Translations under genes and position numbers: made by a program
Shown: piece by piece, positions 8,520-15,949 of the stretch
Layout of the letters: each line of letters begins with the position of its first letter
Numbering within the stretch: position 1 is the stretch's first letter
The notes under the pieces: model-generated
Databases searched by the model: none
Told to the model about the DNA's origin: nothing
The model's input: the letters and a program-made list of their open reading frames with translations, nothing else
From: Pseudogracilibacillus sp037892545
GTDB taxonomy: Bacteria > Bacillota > Bacilli > Bacillales > Amphibacillaceae
Reading direction: 5' to 3'
Length of the DNA: 33,685 nt
NCBI RefSeq assembly: GCF_037892545.1
Contig: NZ_JBBKBG010000029.1
Span: forward strand, 1 to 33,685

Positions 8520-9329
8520 ATGAAAAAAATAGGTTTATCTATTTTACTAGGAATCATGGTAGCCGTTTTAGTTGCTTGTGGTGGCAACAATGACGCGAAT
8601 AGTAATGCAAATGACACTGCAAATAGTAACAGTGGTGGAGGCGACAAAGATACATATGTCGTAGCAACAGACAATGGTTATGTACCATTTGAGTACATTG
8701 ATGAAGAATCAGGCGATTTAATCGGATTTGATATCGATTTAATTGAAGCGCTTGCAGAGGAAGTAGGCGTAGAAATCGAATTTGAAACATTAGAGTTCGA
8801 TGGAATCGTAGCTGGAATTAGTTCTGGTAAGTTCGATATTGCGATCGCTGGAATGACTATTACAGAAGAACGTGAAAAATCGATTGATTTTACAGATCCG
8901 TACTATGAGGCTGGATTAATTTTAGCTGTTACAGATGACAATGATGAGATTCAATCCATTGATGATGTAGATGGCAAAACGGTTGCCACTCGTACAGGTT
9001 CTACGTCTGAAACATACTTAAAAGAAAATACAGATGCGAAAGTGGAAGCATTCCCACAAATCATTGAAGGATATCAAAATGTCCTAGCAGGCCGTGCAGA
9101 TGCGGTATTATATGACTTACCGAACGTACTATTCTATTCCGAAAAAGAGGCAGACAATAAGTTAGTTACTGTCGGTGAAAAATTAACAGGGGAAGATTAT
9201 GGTATTGCATTCCCTAAAGATTCCGAATTGAGAGATCAATTTAATGATGCATTACAGACATTAAAAGAGAATGGCACATATGATGATATTTATGAAGAAT
9301 GGTTTGGAGAAAGACCAGAAGGTACGTAA
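8520..9329 (+). CDS. Amino acid ABC transporter substrate-binding lipoprotein (module 2)
   Basis: This 269-residue family-3 binding lipoprotein has a signal ending LVAC (Cys20), a linker rich in Asn, Asp and Ser, and the motifs MTITEEREKSIDFTDPYYEA and ATRTGSTSETYL. The latter resembles the ligand-binding region of GlnH-type glutamine binders more closely than the first module does (which has SAQMSTTGH). The specificity is therefore probably different from module 1, with glutamine a reasonable guess. ATAGGGGG lies seven bases before the ATG. A strong terminator follows the gene and separates it from its permease, repeating the layout of module 1. Confidence 0.88.
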   Translation: MKKIGLSILLGIMVAVLVACGGNNDANSNANDTANSNSGGGDKDTYVVATDNGYVPFEYIDEESGDLIGFDIDLIEALAEEVGVEIEFETLEFDGIVAGISSGKFDIAIAGMTITEEREKSIDFTDPYYEAGLILAVTDDNDEIQSIDDVDGKTVATRTGSTSETYLKENTDAKVEAFPQIIEGYQNVLAGRADAVLYDLPNVLFYSEKEADNKLVTVGEKLTGEDYGIAFPKDSELRDQFNDALQTLKENGTYDDIYEEWFGERPEGT

Positions 9330-9336
9330 AAAGGAG

Positions 9337-9384
9337 AAGAGGTTGGGACATGTCTATTTTCAATCATTGTCCGACCTCTTTTTT
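9337..9384 (+). terminator. Strong terminator between binding-protein and permease genes of module 2
   Basis: AAGAGGTTGGGACA (9337-9350) pairs with TGTCCGACCTCTT (9368-9380) with one bulge and is followed by a run of T. Its position inside a transporter operon mirrors the hairpin at 6831. Confidence 0.82.
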
Positions 9385-9420
9385 CTGTCGAAATATAACA
9401 GATGAAGGTGGTGTATAACA

Positions 9421-10062
9421 GTGGAGCACATTATAAATGTTTTACCTAGCTTATTACAAGGATTAAAATATACATTTATTATAACCGTTGTCGGGATCTC
9501 CATCGGTTTTGTCATTGGTGCATTTGCAGGTTTAGGTAGAATATCTAAAAACAAACTTATATTCGGTATTTCCACTGTCTATGTAGAAGTAATTCGTGGA
9601 ACACCCATTTTAGTACAAATATTATTTATTTACTTTGGATTGTCGGATTTATTAGATATAAACTTAGACAAAATTACCGCATCGATTATTGCAATCGCCG
9701 TAAATGCTGGTGCATATATTGCGGAAATTGTTCGTGGTGGTGTCGAGTCTATCGATAAAGGACAGTTTGAAGCTGGGGATTCTATCGGTCTAACAAAATC
9801 TCAAACCATGTGGTACATTATTTGGCCACAAGCTTTAAGAAGGATGATACCCCCATTAGGGAACCAATTTATTATTAGTTTAAAAGATACGTCATTATTC
9901 TCAGCGATTGCGGTTGGGGAATTATTATATGAAGGGCGCGCGTATGCGAATTCAACCTTTACATATTTCGAACCATTTTTAATGGTCGCGCTATTTTATT
10001 TAGCTATTACGATTCCTGCTAGTATTATTTTAAGACGTATAGAGAGGAAGCTTGATGTATAA
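9421..10062 (+). CDS. Amino acid ABC transporter permease (module 2)
   Basis: The 213-residue permease of the GlnP/HisM family has about five membrane helices and the EAA loop EAGDSIGLTKSQTMWYIIWP followed by QALRRMIPPLGNQ. It starts at GTG about eight bases after GAAGGTGG. The stop codon overlaps the ATG of the ATPase gene (TAATG), a typical coupled arrangement. It presumably forms a homodimer with the adjacent ATPase to import the ligand of the upstream lipoprotein. It is about 20 residues shorter than the module 1 permease, mainly at the C-terminus. Confidence 0.88.
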   Translation: MEHIINVLPSLLQGLKYTFIITVVGISIGFVIGAFAGLGRISKNKLIFGISTVYVEVIRGTPILVQILFIYFGLSDLLDINLDKITASIIAIAVNAGAYIAEIVRGGVESIDKGQFEAGDSIGLTKSQTMWYIIWPQALRRMIPPLGNQFIISLKDTSLFSAIAVGELLYEGRAYANSTFTYFEPFLMVALFYLAITIPASIILRRIERKLDV

Positions 10063-10784
10063 TGATTACAGTAGATAATTTACATAAATCATTTGGAAAT
10101 CACGAAGTACTTAAAGGGATTTCCAATAAAATAAAACCACAAGAAGTCGTATGTGTCATCGGACCATCAGGCTCAGGGAAAAGTACCTTTTTGCGTTGTT
10201 TAAATTTATTAGAGGACGTAACATCTGGTTCGATTACGATTGATGGGGAAGAAATAACGGACCCACAAACGAATGTACCAAAAGTACGATCGAAAGTTGG
10301 CATGGTATTTCAACATTTTAATTTATTTCCCCATAAAACAGTGCTTGAAAACATTACCCTTGGACCGTTGAAAGTACTCGGTCAATCTCAAGAGGAAGCG
10401 GAACAAAAAGCGAAGGAATTACTTGCTAAAGTCGGCTTGTCGGATAAAGCGAATGCATATCCTAGTAGTTTGTCAGGTGGACAAAAACAGCGTGTAGCAA
10501 TATCTAGAGCGCTTGCGATGAATCCGAAAGTAATGTTATTCGATGAACCAACATCAGCATTAGACCCTGAGTTGGTAGGAGAAGTACTTGCTGTAATGAA
10601 AGAATTAGCACAAGAAGGTATGACGATGGTTGTCGTCACACACGAGATGGGTTTTGCACGCGAGGTTGGCGATCGTGTAATTTTCATTGATGAAGGAATT
10701 GTGATGGAAGAAGGAGATCCAGAAGTTATTTTTGAACAACCGAAAAGCGAACGACTTCAATCATTTTTAAGTAAAATTTTATAA
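10062..10784 (+). CDS. Amino acid ABC transporter ATP-binding protein (module 2)
   Basis: This 240-residue ATPase is a GlnQ-like polar amino acid transporter subunit, with Walker A GPSGSGKST (residues 34-42), Q-loop MVFQHFNLFPH, signature LSGGQKQR, Walker B VMLFDEPTSALD and switch His in VTHEMGF. It is paralogous to the module 1 ATPase over its whole length. Its start overlaps the permease stop by one base. A textbook terminator follows, closing the transporter region. Confidence 0.9.
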   Translation: MITVDNLHKSFGNHEVLKGISNKIKPQEVVCVIGPSGSGKSTFLRCLNLLEDVTSGSITIDGEEITDPQTNVPKVRSKVGMVFQHFNLFPHKTVLENITLGPLKVLGQSQEEAEQKAKELLAKVGLSDKANAYPSSLSGGQKQRVAISRALAMNPKVMLFDEPTSALDPELVGEVLAVMKELAQEGMTMVVVTHEMGFAREVGDRVIFIDEGIVMEEGDPEVIFEQPKSERLQSFLSKIL

Positions 10785-10797
10785 GAAACGGACACCA

Positions 10798-10833
10798 GAA
10801 AACACCATCGTCTATTTTGCGATGGTGTTTTTG
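10798..10833 (+). terminator. Terminator of the second transporter operon
   Basis: AACACCATCG (10801-10810) and CGATGGTGTT (10820-10829) form a perfect 10-bp stem with a nine-base loop, followed by TTTTTG. Confidence 0.88.
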
Positions 10834-10862
10834 ATAAGGAATTAATATGAAGGAACAAAAGC

Positions 10863-11549
10863 ATGTGCGATGGCATTGAGAACGAATTTTTGCGTAATTG
10901 TAGCATATATCCGCAAGTTCGTTGTGTTTTTCGTGAATACTTGCGGAATTGAAGTTTATATTCGCAAGTTCATCGCGATTTCCGTGATTCTTTGCGGAAT
11001 TATGGTATATATCCGCAAGTTCGTCGTGATTTCCGTGAACACTTGCGTAATTGTAGCATATATCCGCAAGTTCGTCGCGATTTTCGTGAACACTTGCGGA
11101 ATTACTGGATATATCCGCAAGTTCATCGCGATTTCCGTGAACACTTGCGTAATTGTAGCATATATCCGCAAGTTCGTCGTGATTTCCGTGATTCTTTGCG
11201 GAATTATGGTATATATCCGCAAGTTCATAGCGATTATCATGAACACTTGCGTAATTATTGCATATATCCGCAAGTTCATCGCGATTTTCGTGAACACTTG
11301 CGGAATTATAGTATATATCCGCAAGTTCATCGTGATTTCCGTGAACACTTGCGTAATTATAGTATATATCCGCAAGTTCAATGCATTTATCATGAACACT
11401 TGCGTAATTACTGGATATATCCGCAAGTTCATCGCGATTTCCGCAAACACTTGCGGAATTATAGCATATATCCGCATTCCGGTCACGATCACCGTGTTCT
11501 TTTAACGAATTATAGTTTATTTATGCAAATGGTTCGCAGTTTCTATTAG
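10863..11549 (+). pseudogene. Possible broken repeat-protein gene running through the 51-bp array
   Basis: An ATG at 10863 with AAGGA eight bases upstream opens a frame that reads through all twelve repeats, each giving about LRNYSIYPQVHRDFREH (17 residues), and ends at a TAG near 11549. One TGA at 10950-10952, in repeat 2, interrupts it. In this frame many differences between repeats are silent third-base changes (CGT/CGG, CGT/CGC, TTT/TTC, TAT/TAC), whereas in the other open forward frame they change amino acids. This suggests, but does not prove, that the array derives from or encodes protein. The last unit is degenerate and runs into the 3' end of the opposite gene. The alternative is a noncoding palindromic array. 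Confidence 0.3.
10890..11501. repeat. Twelve-copy 51-bp tandem repeat with inverted cores
   Basis: The motif CCGCAAGTTC recurs at 10911, 10962 (first base changed), 11013, 11064, 11115, 11166, 11217, 11268, 11319, 11370 and 11421, and as CCGCATTCC at 11472. The spacing is exactly 51 bases each time with no insertions or deletions. Each unit also carries the reverse core ACTTGCG(G/T)A, so TCCGCAAGT and its complement alternate about every 25 bases and could form hairpins. A segment spanning units 2-3 recurs nearly exactly in units 6-7, showing expansion by block duplication. There are no unique spacers, so it is not a CRISPR array. It fills the gap between two convergent operons. Confidence 0.92.
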
Positions 11550-12494
11550 CTGCACATACATTCGTTGACGAAATGCATCACGGTCGTAAGGATAAATTGT
11601 TCCAAATCCGTCCGATTGTTTTAATTCTAGCAATCTATGAACTGCATTTTCCAAACGAGTTTCTAATATGGCGCCGGCTTTCGCTTGTTCGATAAGTTCG
11701 TTCAACAGTATTAATTGTTTTTCATAATTATCATGTATGACAAAAGCATCTACTCCGTCTTGTAGCGCTTCGATTAGTTCATTTGCTGTCACAGTTGTAG
11801 AGTGGAAGTTGGCAACGATTAAACCGTCAAATCCGAACGTTTCCCTTAACAATGCAAGATTATTTTTAAAGTGGATGGAATCCCCTTGCAGAAAAAGTGC
11901 AGAAGTATTTTTTAACAGCTTATCTACATATAAGCGTATTCGTCCCTTGTTTGAAGCATTCAATATGGAAATATTTTCCATGATCGCATCAACATTTGGG
12001 ATAGACAGTACAATCGCTTTTTTATATCCTTCTATTGCTGCAATCGCATGTTGCATTTTCGGACGGAACAGATCAACAAATGGTTTGGCATCATCATCAA
12101 ACCGCACATTTGGTGCAATAATTGTATTAATTCCAACCGCACGTAATTCTTTCCCGTACAATTCTGCTTGCTGTTTTGTGTATAAACGATTATTTAATTG
12201 TTCCATCATATTATGTGGAATTGGTTGTGTCATCCCAGTTAATGTTAGTGGGTGTTCTGCTCCTTCTATCCCGATGAATAAAGGCCTTCCAACACCTGCA
12301 TAACGTTGTAAATAATCTGTTATATGATGTACTTGTTTAGGTTTTTCAAATAGTTCATTCGTTAATAAGACACCACCGATATGGTAGTTTGATACTAAAT
12401 GGATAATATTTTCGTTTATATGGTTTTCATCAAAACGTACAAAACAAAGTTGTCCAATTTTTTCTTCTATCGTTATAGCGTTGTCAGTAGTCAT
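11517..12494 (-). CDS. Divergent NagZ-like glycoside hydrolase family 3 protein, probably inactive
   Basis: The 325-residue protein follows the GH3 N-terminal barrel order: an N-terminal IEEKIGQLCFVRF, IGGVLLTNE, GRPLFIGIEG, the AVGINTIIAPNVRF strand, FDGLIVANF and a closing VHRLLELK helix. Functional GH3 N-acetylglucosaminidases have a nucleophile Asp in VSD or VTD after FDGLIV; here the position is Asn229 (AAC). The KHFPGHGD loop is replaced by LSIPNVDA. It is therefore probably a non-catalytic or altered relative. It has an AAGGAGCG site and is divergent from nagB, with a cre-like element between, suggesting a link to amino sugar use. It has no signal peptide. Confidence 0.7.
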   Translation of the reverse strand: MTTDNAITIEEKIGQLCFVRFDENHINENIIHLVSNYHIGGVLLTNELFEKPKQVHHITDYLQRYAGVGRPLFIGIEGAEHPLTLTGMTQPIPHNMMEQLNNRLYTKQQAELYGKELRAVGINTIIAPNVRFDDDAKPFVDLFRPKMQHAIAAIEGYKKAIVLSIPNVDAIMENISILNASNKGRIRLYVDKLLKNTSALFLQGDSIHFKNNLALLRETFGFDGLIVANFHSTTVTANELIEALQDGVDAFVIHDNYEKQLILLNELIEQAKAGAILETRLENAVHRLLELKQSDGFGTIYPYDRDAFRQRMYVQLIETANHLHK

Positions 12495-12576
12495 AGGTAA
12501 ACGCTCCTTTAATTAATAAGTATGAGCACTTCTTTGTATAGTCATCATATCTAATTTTCTGACAATTTTCAATATA

Positions 12577-12591
12577 TGTAAGCGATTCACA
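12577..12591. promoter_or_regulatory. cre-like sequence between the GH3 gene and nagB
   Basis: TGTAAGCGATTCACA resembles the CcpA operator consensus (TGWAANCGNTNWCA) except for one extra base on the right side. It lies in the divergent promoter region of two sugar-related genes, about 106 bases before nagB. The match is imperfect, so the call is tentative. Confidence 0.3.
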
Positions 12592-12696
12592 AAAGTGTCA
12601 TGAAAAATATTAACTTCTCATTAGTCATTTAGTACTTCTGTATGATAAAATACGGTGTAAATAAGAGTTGATTTATAGACTGTTTGAGGTGGAAAA

Positions 12697-13410
12697 ATGA
12701 ATATTATAAAAGTTGAAAACAAAGAAGCATTAAGCATAAAAGCGAAAGATATGTTTGTAGATGTTTTACAAAATACGACGGCACCTATTTTAGGATTGGC
12801 GACAGGATCCACACCAGAAGGAATGTATAAATTATTAATTGAAAGTTATCAAAATGGAGACATATCATTTAAAGATGCAATAGCATTTAATTTAGATGAG
12901 TATGTTGGCTTAGCTCCAGACCATCCAGCAAGCTATCGTTATTATATGCAACATAAATTATATGATCATGTGGATACAAATAGAAGGAATACATTTTTGC
13001 CGAATGGCTTAGCAGAGGACCTTGATGCGGAATGTATAACATATGAAAAGCATATACAAGAGGCAGGAAATTTAGACTTTTTAGTTTTAGGGATTGGAGA
13101 GAATGGACATATCGGCTTTAATGAACCGGGAACTCCATTTGAATCTCGGACACATATCGTTACGTTGACGGAAAATACACGAGAAGTGAATGCAAGATTT
13201 TTTGATTCGATTGATGAAGTACCGACAGAGGCATTAACAATGGGACTTGGTACGATTATGGATGCGAAGCAAATAATGCTTTTAGTTCAAGGGGAACGCA
13301 AGAGAGAGATTTTAAAAGAAGTACTTTATGGCGAGGTAACGGAAGAAGTTCCGGCGTCCATTTTACAAAAGCATCCTAATGTTACGATTATTACGGATTT
13401 AGATGTGTAA
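12697..13410 (+). CDS. nagB: Glucosamine-6-phosphate deaminase
   Basis: This 237-residue enzyme converts glucosamine-6-phosphate to fructose-6-phosphate and ammonia in the cytoplasm. The family signatures are intact: LGLATGSTPEGMY for phosphate binding, FNLDEYVGL with the catalytic Asp, and the GIGENGHIGFNEPG motif with catalytic His and Glu. Length is normal for the short Bacillus-type NagB, which lacks the allosteric C-terminal tail of the E. coli enzyme. It starts at ATG after GAGGTGG. In B. subtilis nagB follows nagA; no nagA is seen here, so the gene stands alone, followed by a strong terminator. Confidence 0.93.
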   Translation: MNIIKVENKEALSIKAKDMFVDVLQNTTAPILGLATGSTPEGMYKLLIESYQNGDISFKDAIAFNLDEYVGLAPDHPASYRYYMQHKLYDHVDTNRRNTFLPNGLAEDLDAECITYEKHIQEAGNLDFLVLGIGENGHIGFNEPGTPFESRTHIVTLTENTREVNARFFDSIDEVPTEALTMGLGTIMDAKQIMLLVQGERKREILKEVLYGEVTEEVPASILQKHPNVTIITDLDV

Positions 13411-13425
13411 AAGAAATAAGGCTTT

Positions 13426-13506
13426 TGAAACACGAATCGATTACTTTCCATTCAAAAATGTACTGCATTTTATCGAGAGAAGATTCGTGTTTCATGTTCC
13501 TTTTTT
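13426..13506 (+). terminator. Terminator between nagB and the convergent phosphodiesterase gene
   Basis: TGAAACACGAATC (13426-13438) and GATTCGTGTTTCA (13482-13494) form a perfect 13-bp outer stem, followed after six bases by TTTTTT. The 43-base interior is mostly unpaired. It may serve both convergent genes. Confidence 0.75.
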
Positions 13507-13523
13507 AAATTTGTGCCGAACTT

Positions 13524-14234
13524 TTATTTGAAGATGGAAGGGTTGTTCGTAATTAATCCATCCACACCGATATTTTTATAATGTGTAGCAAAATCAATGT
13601 CATTTACTGTATAGACGTTCGTTTGTAAATGACGTTTTTTTGCTTCTTGTACCATTTGTTCTGTGACATAAAAATGATTCGGATGAATCCCGTATAATGG
13701 AAAAGAAAGGTGATCGATATAATAAAATGGATCGACTAAATTACCGAAAAACAAGACACTAAGTTTCACATTCGGATCAAGCCTGTACAATTGTTGCAAA
13801 CTTTTATGGTCAAATGAAGAGTAAATAACACGATCTTCCATATGATAATTGGAGACGAGTTGCAATACTTTTTCTTCTAAATGAGGCATCATGACAGGAC
13901 CGTTTTTTAATTCGATATGTAGTGTTATCTCTGTTTGTTTTAATAATTGGAGCGCTTCATCGAATGTCGCAATTTTTTCTCCTTTGAATTTTTTAGAAAA
14001 TTTACTCCCGAAATCAAAGGATTTTAATTGTTTTAACGTATAATTATGTACGAATCCTTTTTTGTTGGTTAGTCGTTTGATGGTAGAATCATGACTTAAA
14101 ACAAGCTCCCCATCTTTTGTTAATCGGACATCTAACTCGATTGCATCTGCTTGTAATTCAATAGCTTTTTTAAATGAAGCGATTGTATTTTCTGGTGCAA
14201 ATTTAGAGGCACCTCGGTGTGCGATAATTTTCAT
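13524..14234 (-). CDS. Glycerophosphodiester phosphodiesterase
   Basis: The 236-residue protein is a GDPD-family TIM barrel that hydrolyses glycerophosphodiesters to glycerol-3-phosphate and an alcohol. It starts with the catalytic strand IIAHRGASKFAPENT, followed by DAIELDVRLTKDGELVLSHD (the Glu-Asp metal site and second catalytic His), HIELK and VYTVND. It has no signal peptide, so it is likely cytoplasmic, as for UgpQ-type enzymes. I chose the ATG at 14234 because it starts just before the AHRG motif; the longer frame to 14279 adds 15 unconserved residues. The only SD candidate, GAAAGG, is about 14 bases away, which is longer than usual. Confidence 0.85.
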   Translation of the reverse strand: MKIIAHRGASKFAPENTIASFKKAIELQADAIELDVRLTKDGELVLSHDSTIKRLTNKKGFVHNYTLKQLKSFDFGSKFSKKFKGEKIATFDEALQLLKQTEITLHIELKNGPVMMPHLEEKVLQLVSNYHMEDRVIYSSFDHKSLQQLYRLDPNVKLSVLFFGNLVDPFYYIDHLSFPLYGIHPNHFYVTEQMVQEAKKRHLQTNVYTVNDIDFATHYKNIGVDGLITNNPSIFK

Positions 14235-14319
14235 ATATATGTCACAACCTTTCGAAAGTTTGAAATAAAAAAATATCAATTATTTACCTATATTGTACCA
14301 AAAATGAAGAAAAACTGTG

Positions 14320-14325
14320 TATAAT
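14320..14325 (+). promoter_or_regulatory. -10 element of guaA
   Basis: TATAAT lies 34 bases before the guaA ATG. TTGTAC at 14293 is 21 bases upstream, too far for a good -35. I see no guanine riboswitch in the short leader. Confidence 0.4.
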
Positions 14326-14358
14326 GTACAAGTAGGATGTAAGTGAGGAGACGATAAG

Positions 14359-15882
14359 ATGAAAAATGAATTAGTTGTTGTCATTGATTTTGGTAGTCCA
14401 TATAATCAATTATTAACTCGTAGTATTCGCGAGCTAGGTGTATATAGTGAATTACTTCCTCATACGGTTGAGGTAGAAGCATTAAAGAAAATGGAGCCTA
14501 AAGCGATTATTTTATCAGGTGGCCCTTATTATGTACATGATGAAAACAAATATAGAATTGATGAAGCGATTTATGATTTAGGAATTCCTGTACTTGGAAT
14601 TTGCTATGGGGCACAACTACTTGCAGAACAGTTCGGTGGAGAAGTAGCACATGAGGCAACACGTACGTATGAAATAACAGATGTAAACATTGAGAAAAAC
14701 ACAGATTTGTTAGCACATGTAAGTACAGTATATGCTTCAAAAGGGGACCGAATTACAAAAGCGCCAGCTGATTTTTCTGTTGATGCTACATTTGCAAATG
14801 GAGAAGTTGCGACGTTTAGTAATGAGGCAAAGAAATTGTACGGCATTCAGTTCTACCCTGAGAAAACTGAAACAGAAAATGGAAAAGAAATTTTAAAAGA
14901 CTTTTTATTTACAGTGAGCGGATTAGAAGGGGACTGGACGATTGAAAGTTTTATCGATTCAGAAGTTGTAAAAATTCGTGAAACAGTTGGCGATCGTAAA
15001 GTGTTATGCGCACTAAGTGGTGGAGTTGATTCAACCGTTGTTGCGGCATTATTGCATAAAGCCATTGGGGATCAATTAACATGTATTTTCGTTGACCATG
15101 GTTTATTACGTAAAAATGAAGCAGATGAAGTGATGGGCTTTTTAATGAAAAACTTTAAAATGAACATTCATATGGTTGATGCAAAAGATCGTTTCTTAAG
15201 TAAATTAGCTGGAGTAGAAGATCCAGAGAAGAAACGTAAAATTATCGGTAATGAATTTATTTACGTTTTTGATGAAGAAGCTGGAAAATTAACAGATGTT
15301 GACTTCTTAGCACAAGGTACGTTATATAGTGATGTTATCGAAAGTGGTAGTTTAACGGGACAAAAAGTAAAATCACACCATAATGTTGGTGGTTTACCAG
15401 AGGACATGCAGTTCAAATTAATCGAGCCGATCCGTTCGTTATTTAAAGATGAAGTACGTGGATTAGGAACTGCTTTAGGCTTACCAGATAGTATCGTTTG
15501 GAGACAGCCATTCCCTGGACCTGGATTAGGTATTCGTGTACTTGGGGAAGTGACAGAAGAAAAATTACATATCGTTCGTGAAGCGGATGCGATTTTACGT
15601 GAAGAAATCCGTCTTGCAGGCTTAGACCGTTCGATTTGGCAATATTTCGCTGTCTTACCTAATATCCGCAGTGTAGGTGTATCAGATGATGCACGTTCAT
15701 ATGATTACACAGTTGGAATTCGTGCGGTACATTCTGTCGATGGAATGACATCCGAATGGGCACGTATTCCATTTGATCTATTAGAAAAAATTTCTCGTCG
15801 TATTACGACTGAAGTAGGCCATGTGAATCGTGTCGTCTACGATATTACGAGCAAGCCCCCAGCGACGATTGAGTGGGAGTAG
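14359..15882 (+). CDS. guaA: GMP synthase with an altered glutaminase domain
   Basis: The 507-residue protein makes GMP from XMP, ATP and an amide donor. Residues ~1-190 form the class I glutamine amidotransferase domain. The ATP-pyrophosphatase domain (LSGGVDSTVVAA) and the dimerisation domain (SHHNVGGLP, PFPGPGLGIRVLGE, and the canonical KPPATIEWE end) are intact. In the amidotransferase half Cys82 (GICYG) and Glu168 remain, but the catalytic His of the FHPE motif is Tyr166 (codon TAC, 14854-14856), and the MSHGD motif reads ASKGD. The enzyme may therefore depend on free ammonia. The start has AGGAG upstream. An integrase gene begins at its 3' side. Confidence 0.93.
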   Translation: MKNELVVVIDFGSPYNQLLTRSIRELGVYSELLPHTVEVEALKKMEPKAIILSGGPYYVHDENKYRIDEAIYDLGIPVLGICYGAQLLAEQFGGEVAHEATRTYEITDVNIEKNTDLLAHVSTVYASKGDRITKAPADFSVDATFANGEVATFSNEAKKLYGIQFYPEKTETENGKEILKDFLFTVSGLEGDWTIESFIDSEVVKIRETVGDRKVLCALSGGVDSTVVAALLHKAIGDQLTCIFVDHGLLRKNEADEVMGFLMKNFKMNIHMVDAKDRFLSKLAGVEDPEKKRKIIGNEFIYVFDEEAGKLTDVDFLAQGTLYSDVIESGSLTGQKVKSHHNVGGLPEDMQFKLIEPIRSLFKDEVRGLGTALGLPDSIVWRQPFPGPGLGIRVLGEVTEEKLHIVREADAILREEIRLAGLDRSIWQYFAVLPNIRSVGVSDDARSYDYTVGIRAVHSVDGMTSEWARIPFDLLEKISRRITTEVGHVNRVVYDITSKPPATIEWE

Positions 15883-15889
15883 TTGTAGT

Positions 15890-15933
15890 AGAGCTAGAAA
15901 CCTTTGTGTATCAAGGGTTTTTGGCTCTTTTTC
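15890..15933 (+). terminator. Terminator after guaA
   Basis: AGAGCTAGAAACC (15890-15902) pairs with GGTTTTTGGCTCT (15916-15928) with a small internal mismatch, and a TTTTTC tail follows. It lies between guaA and the convergent integrase gene and may border the inserted element. Confidence 0.75.
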
Positions 15934-15949
15934 ATTTTCCATTGCACTT

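Noticed and set aside
10956..11492. Reverse-strand protein of 178 residues in the repeat array
   Set aside because: The frame is open only because the repeat length is a multiple of three without stops; no SD, and differences between units change amino acids.
10890..11501. CRISPR array
   Set aside because: The units are contiguous 51-bp repeats that differ by point changes; there are no unique spacers between conserved repeats and no cas genes.
14280..14358. Guanine riboswitch before guaA
   Set aside because: The leader is too short (about 30 bases after the -10) and lacks the purine aptamer loops.
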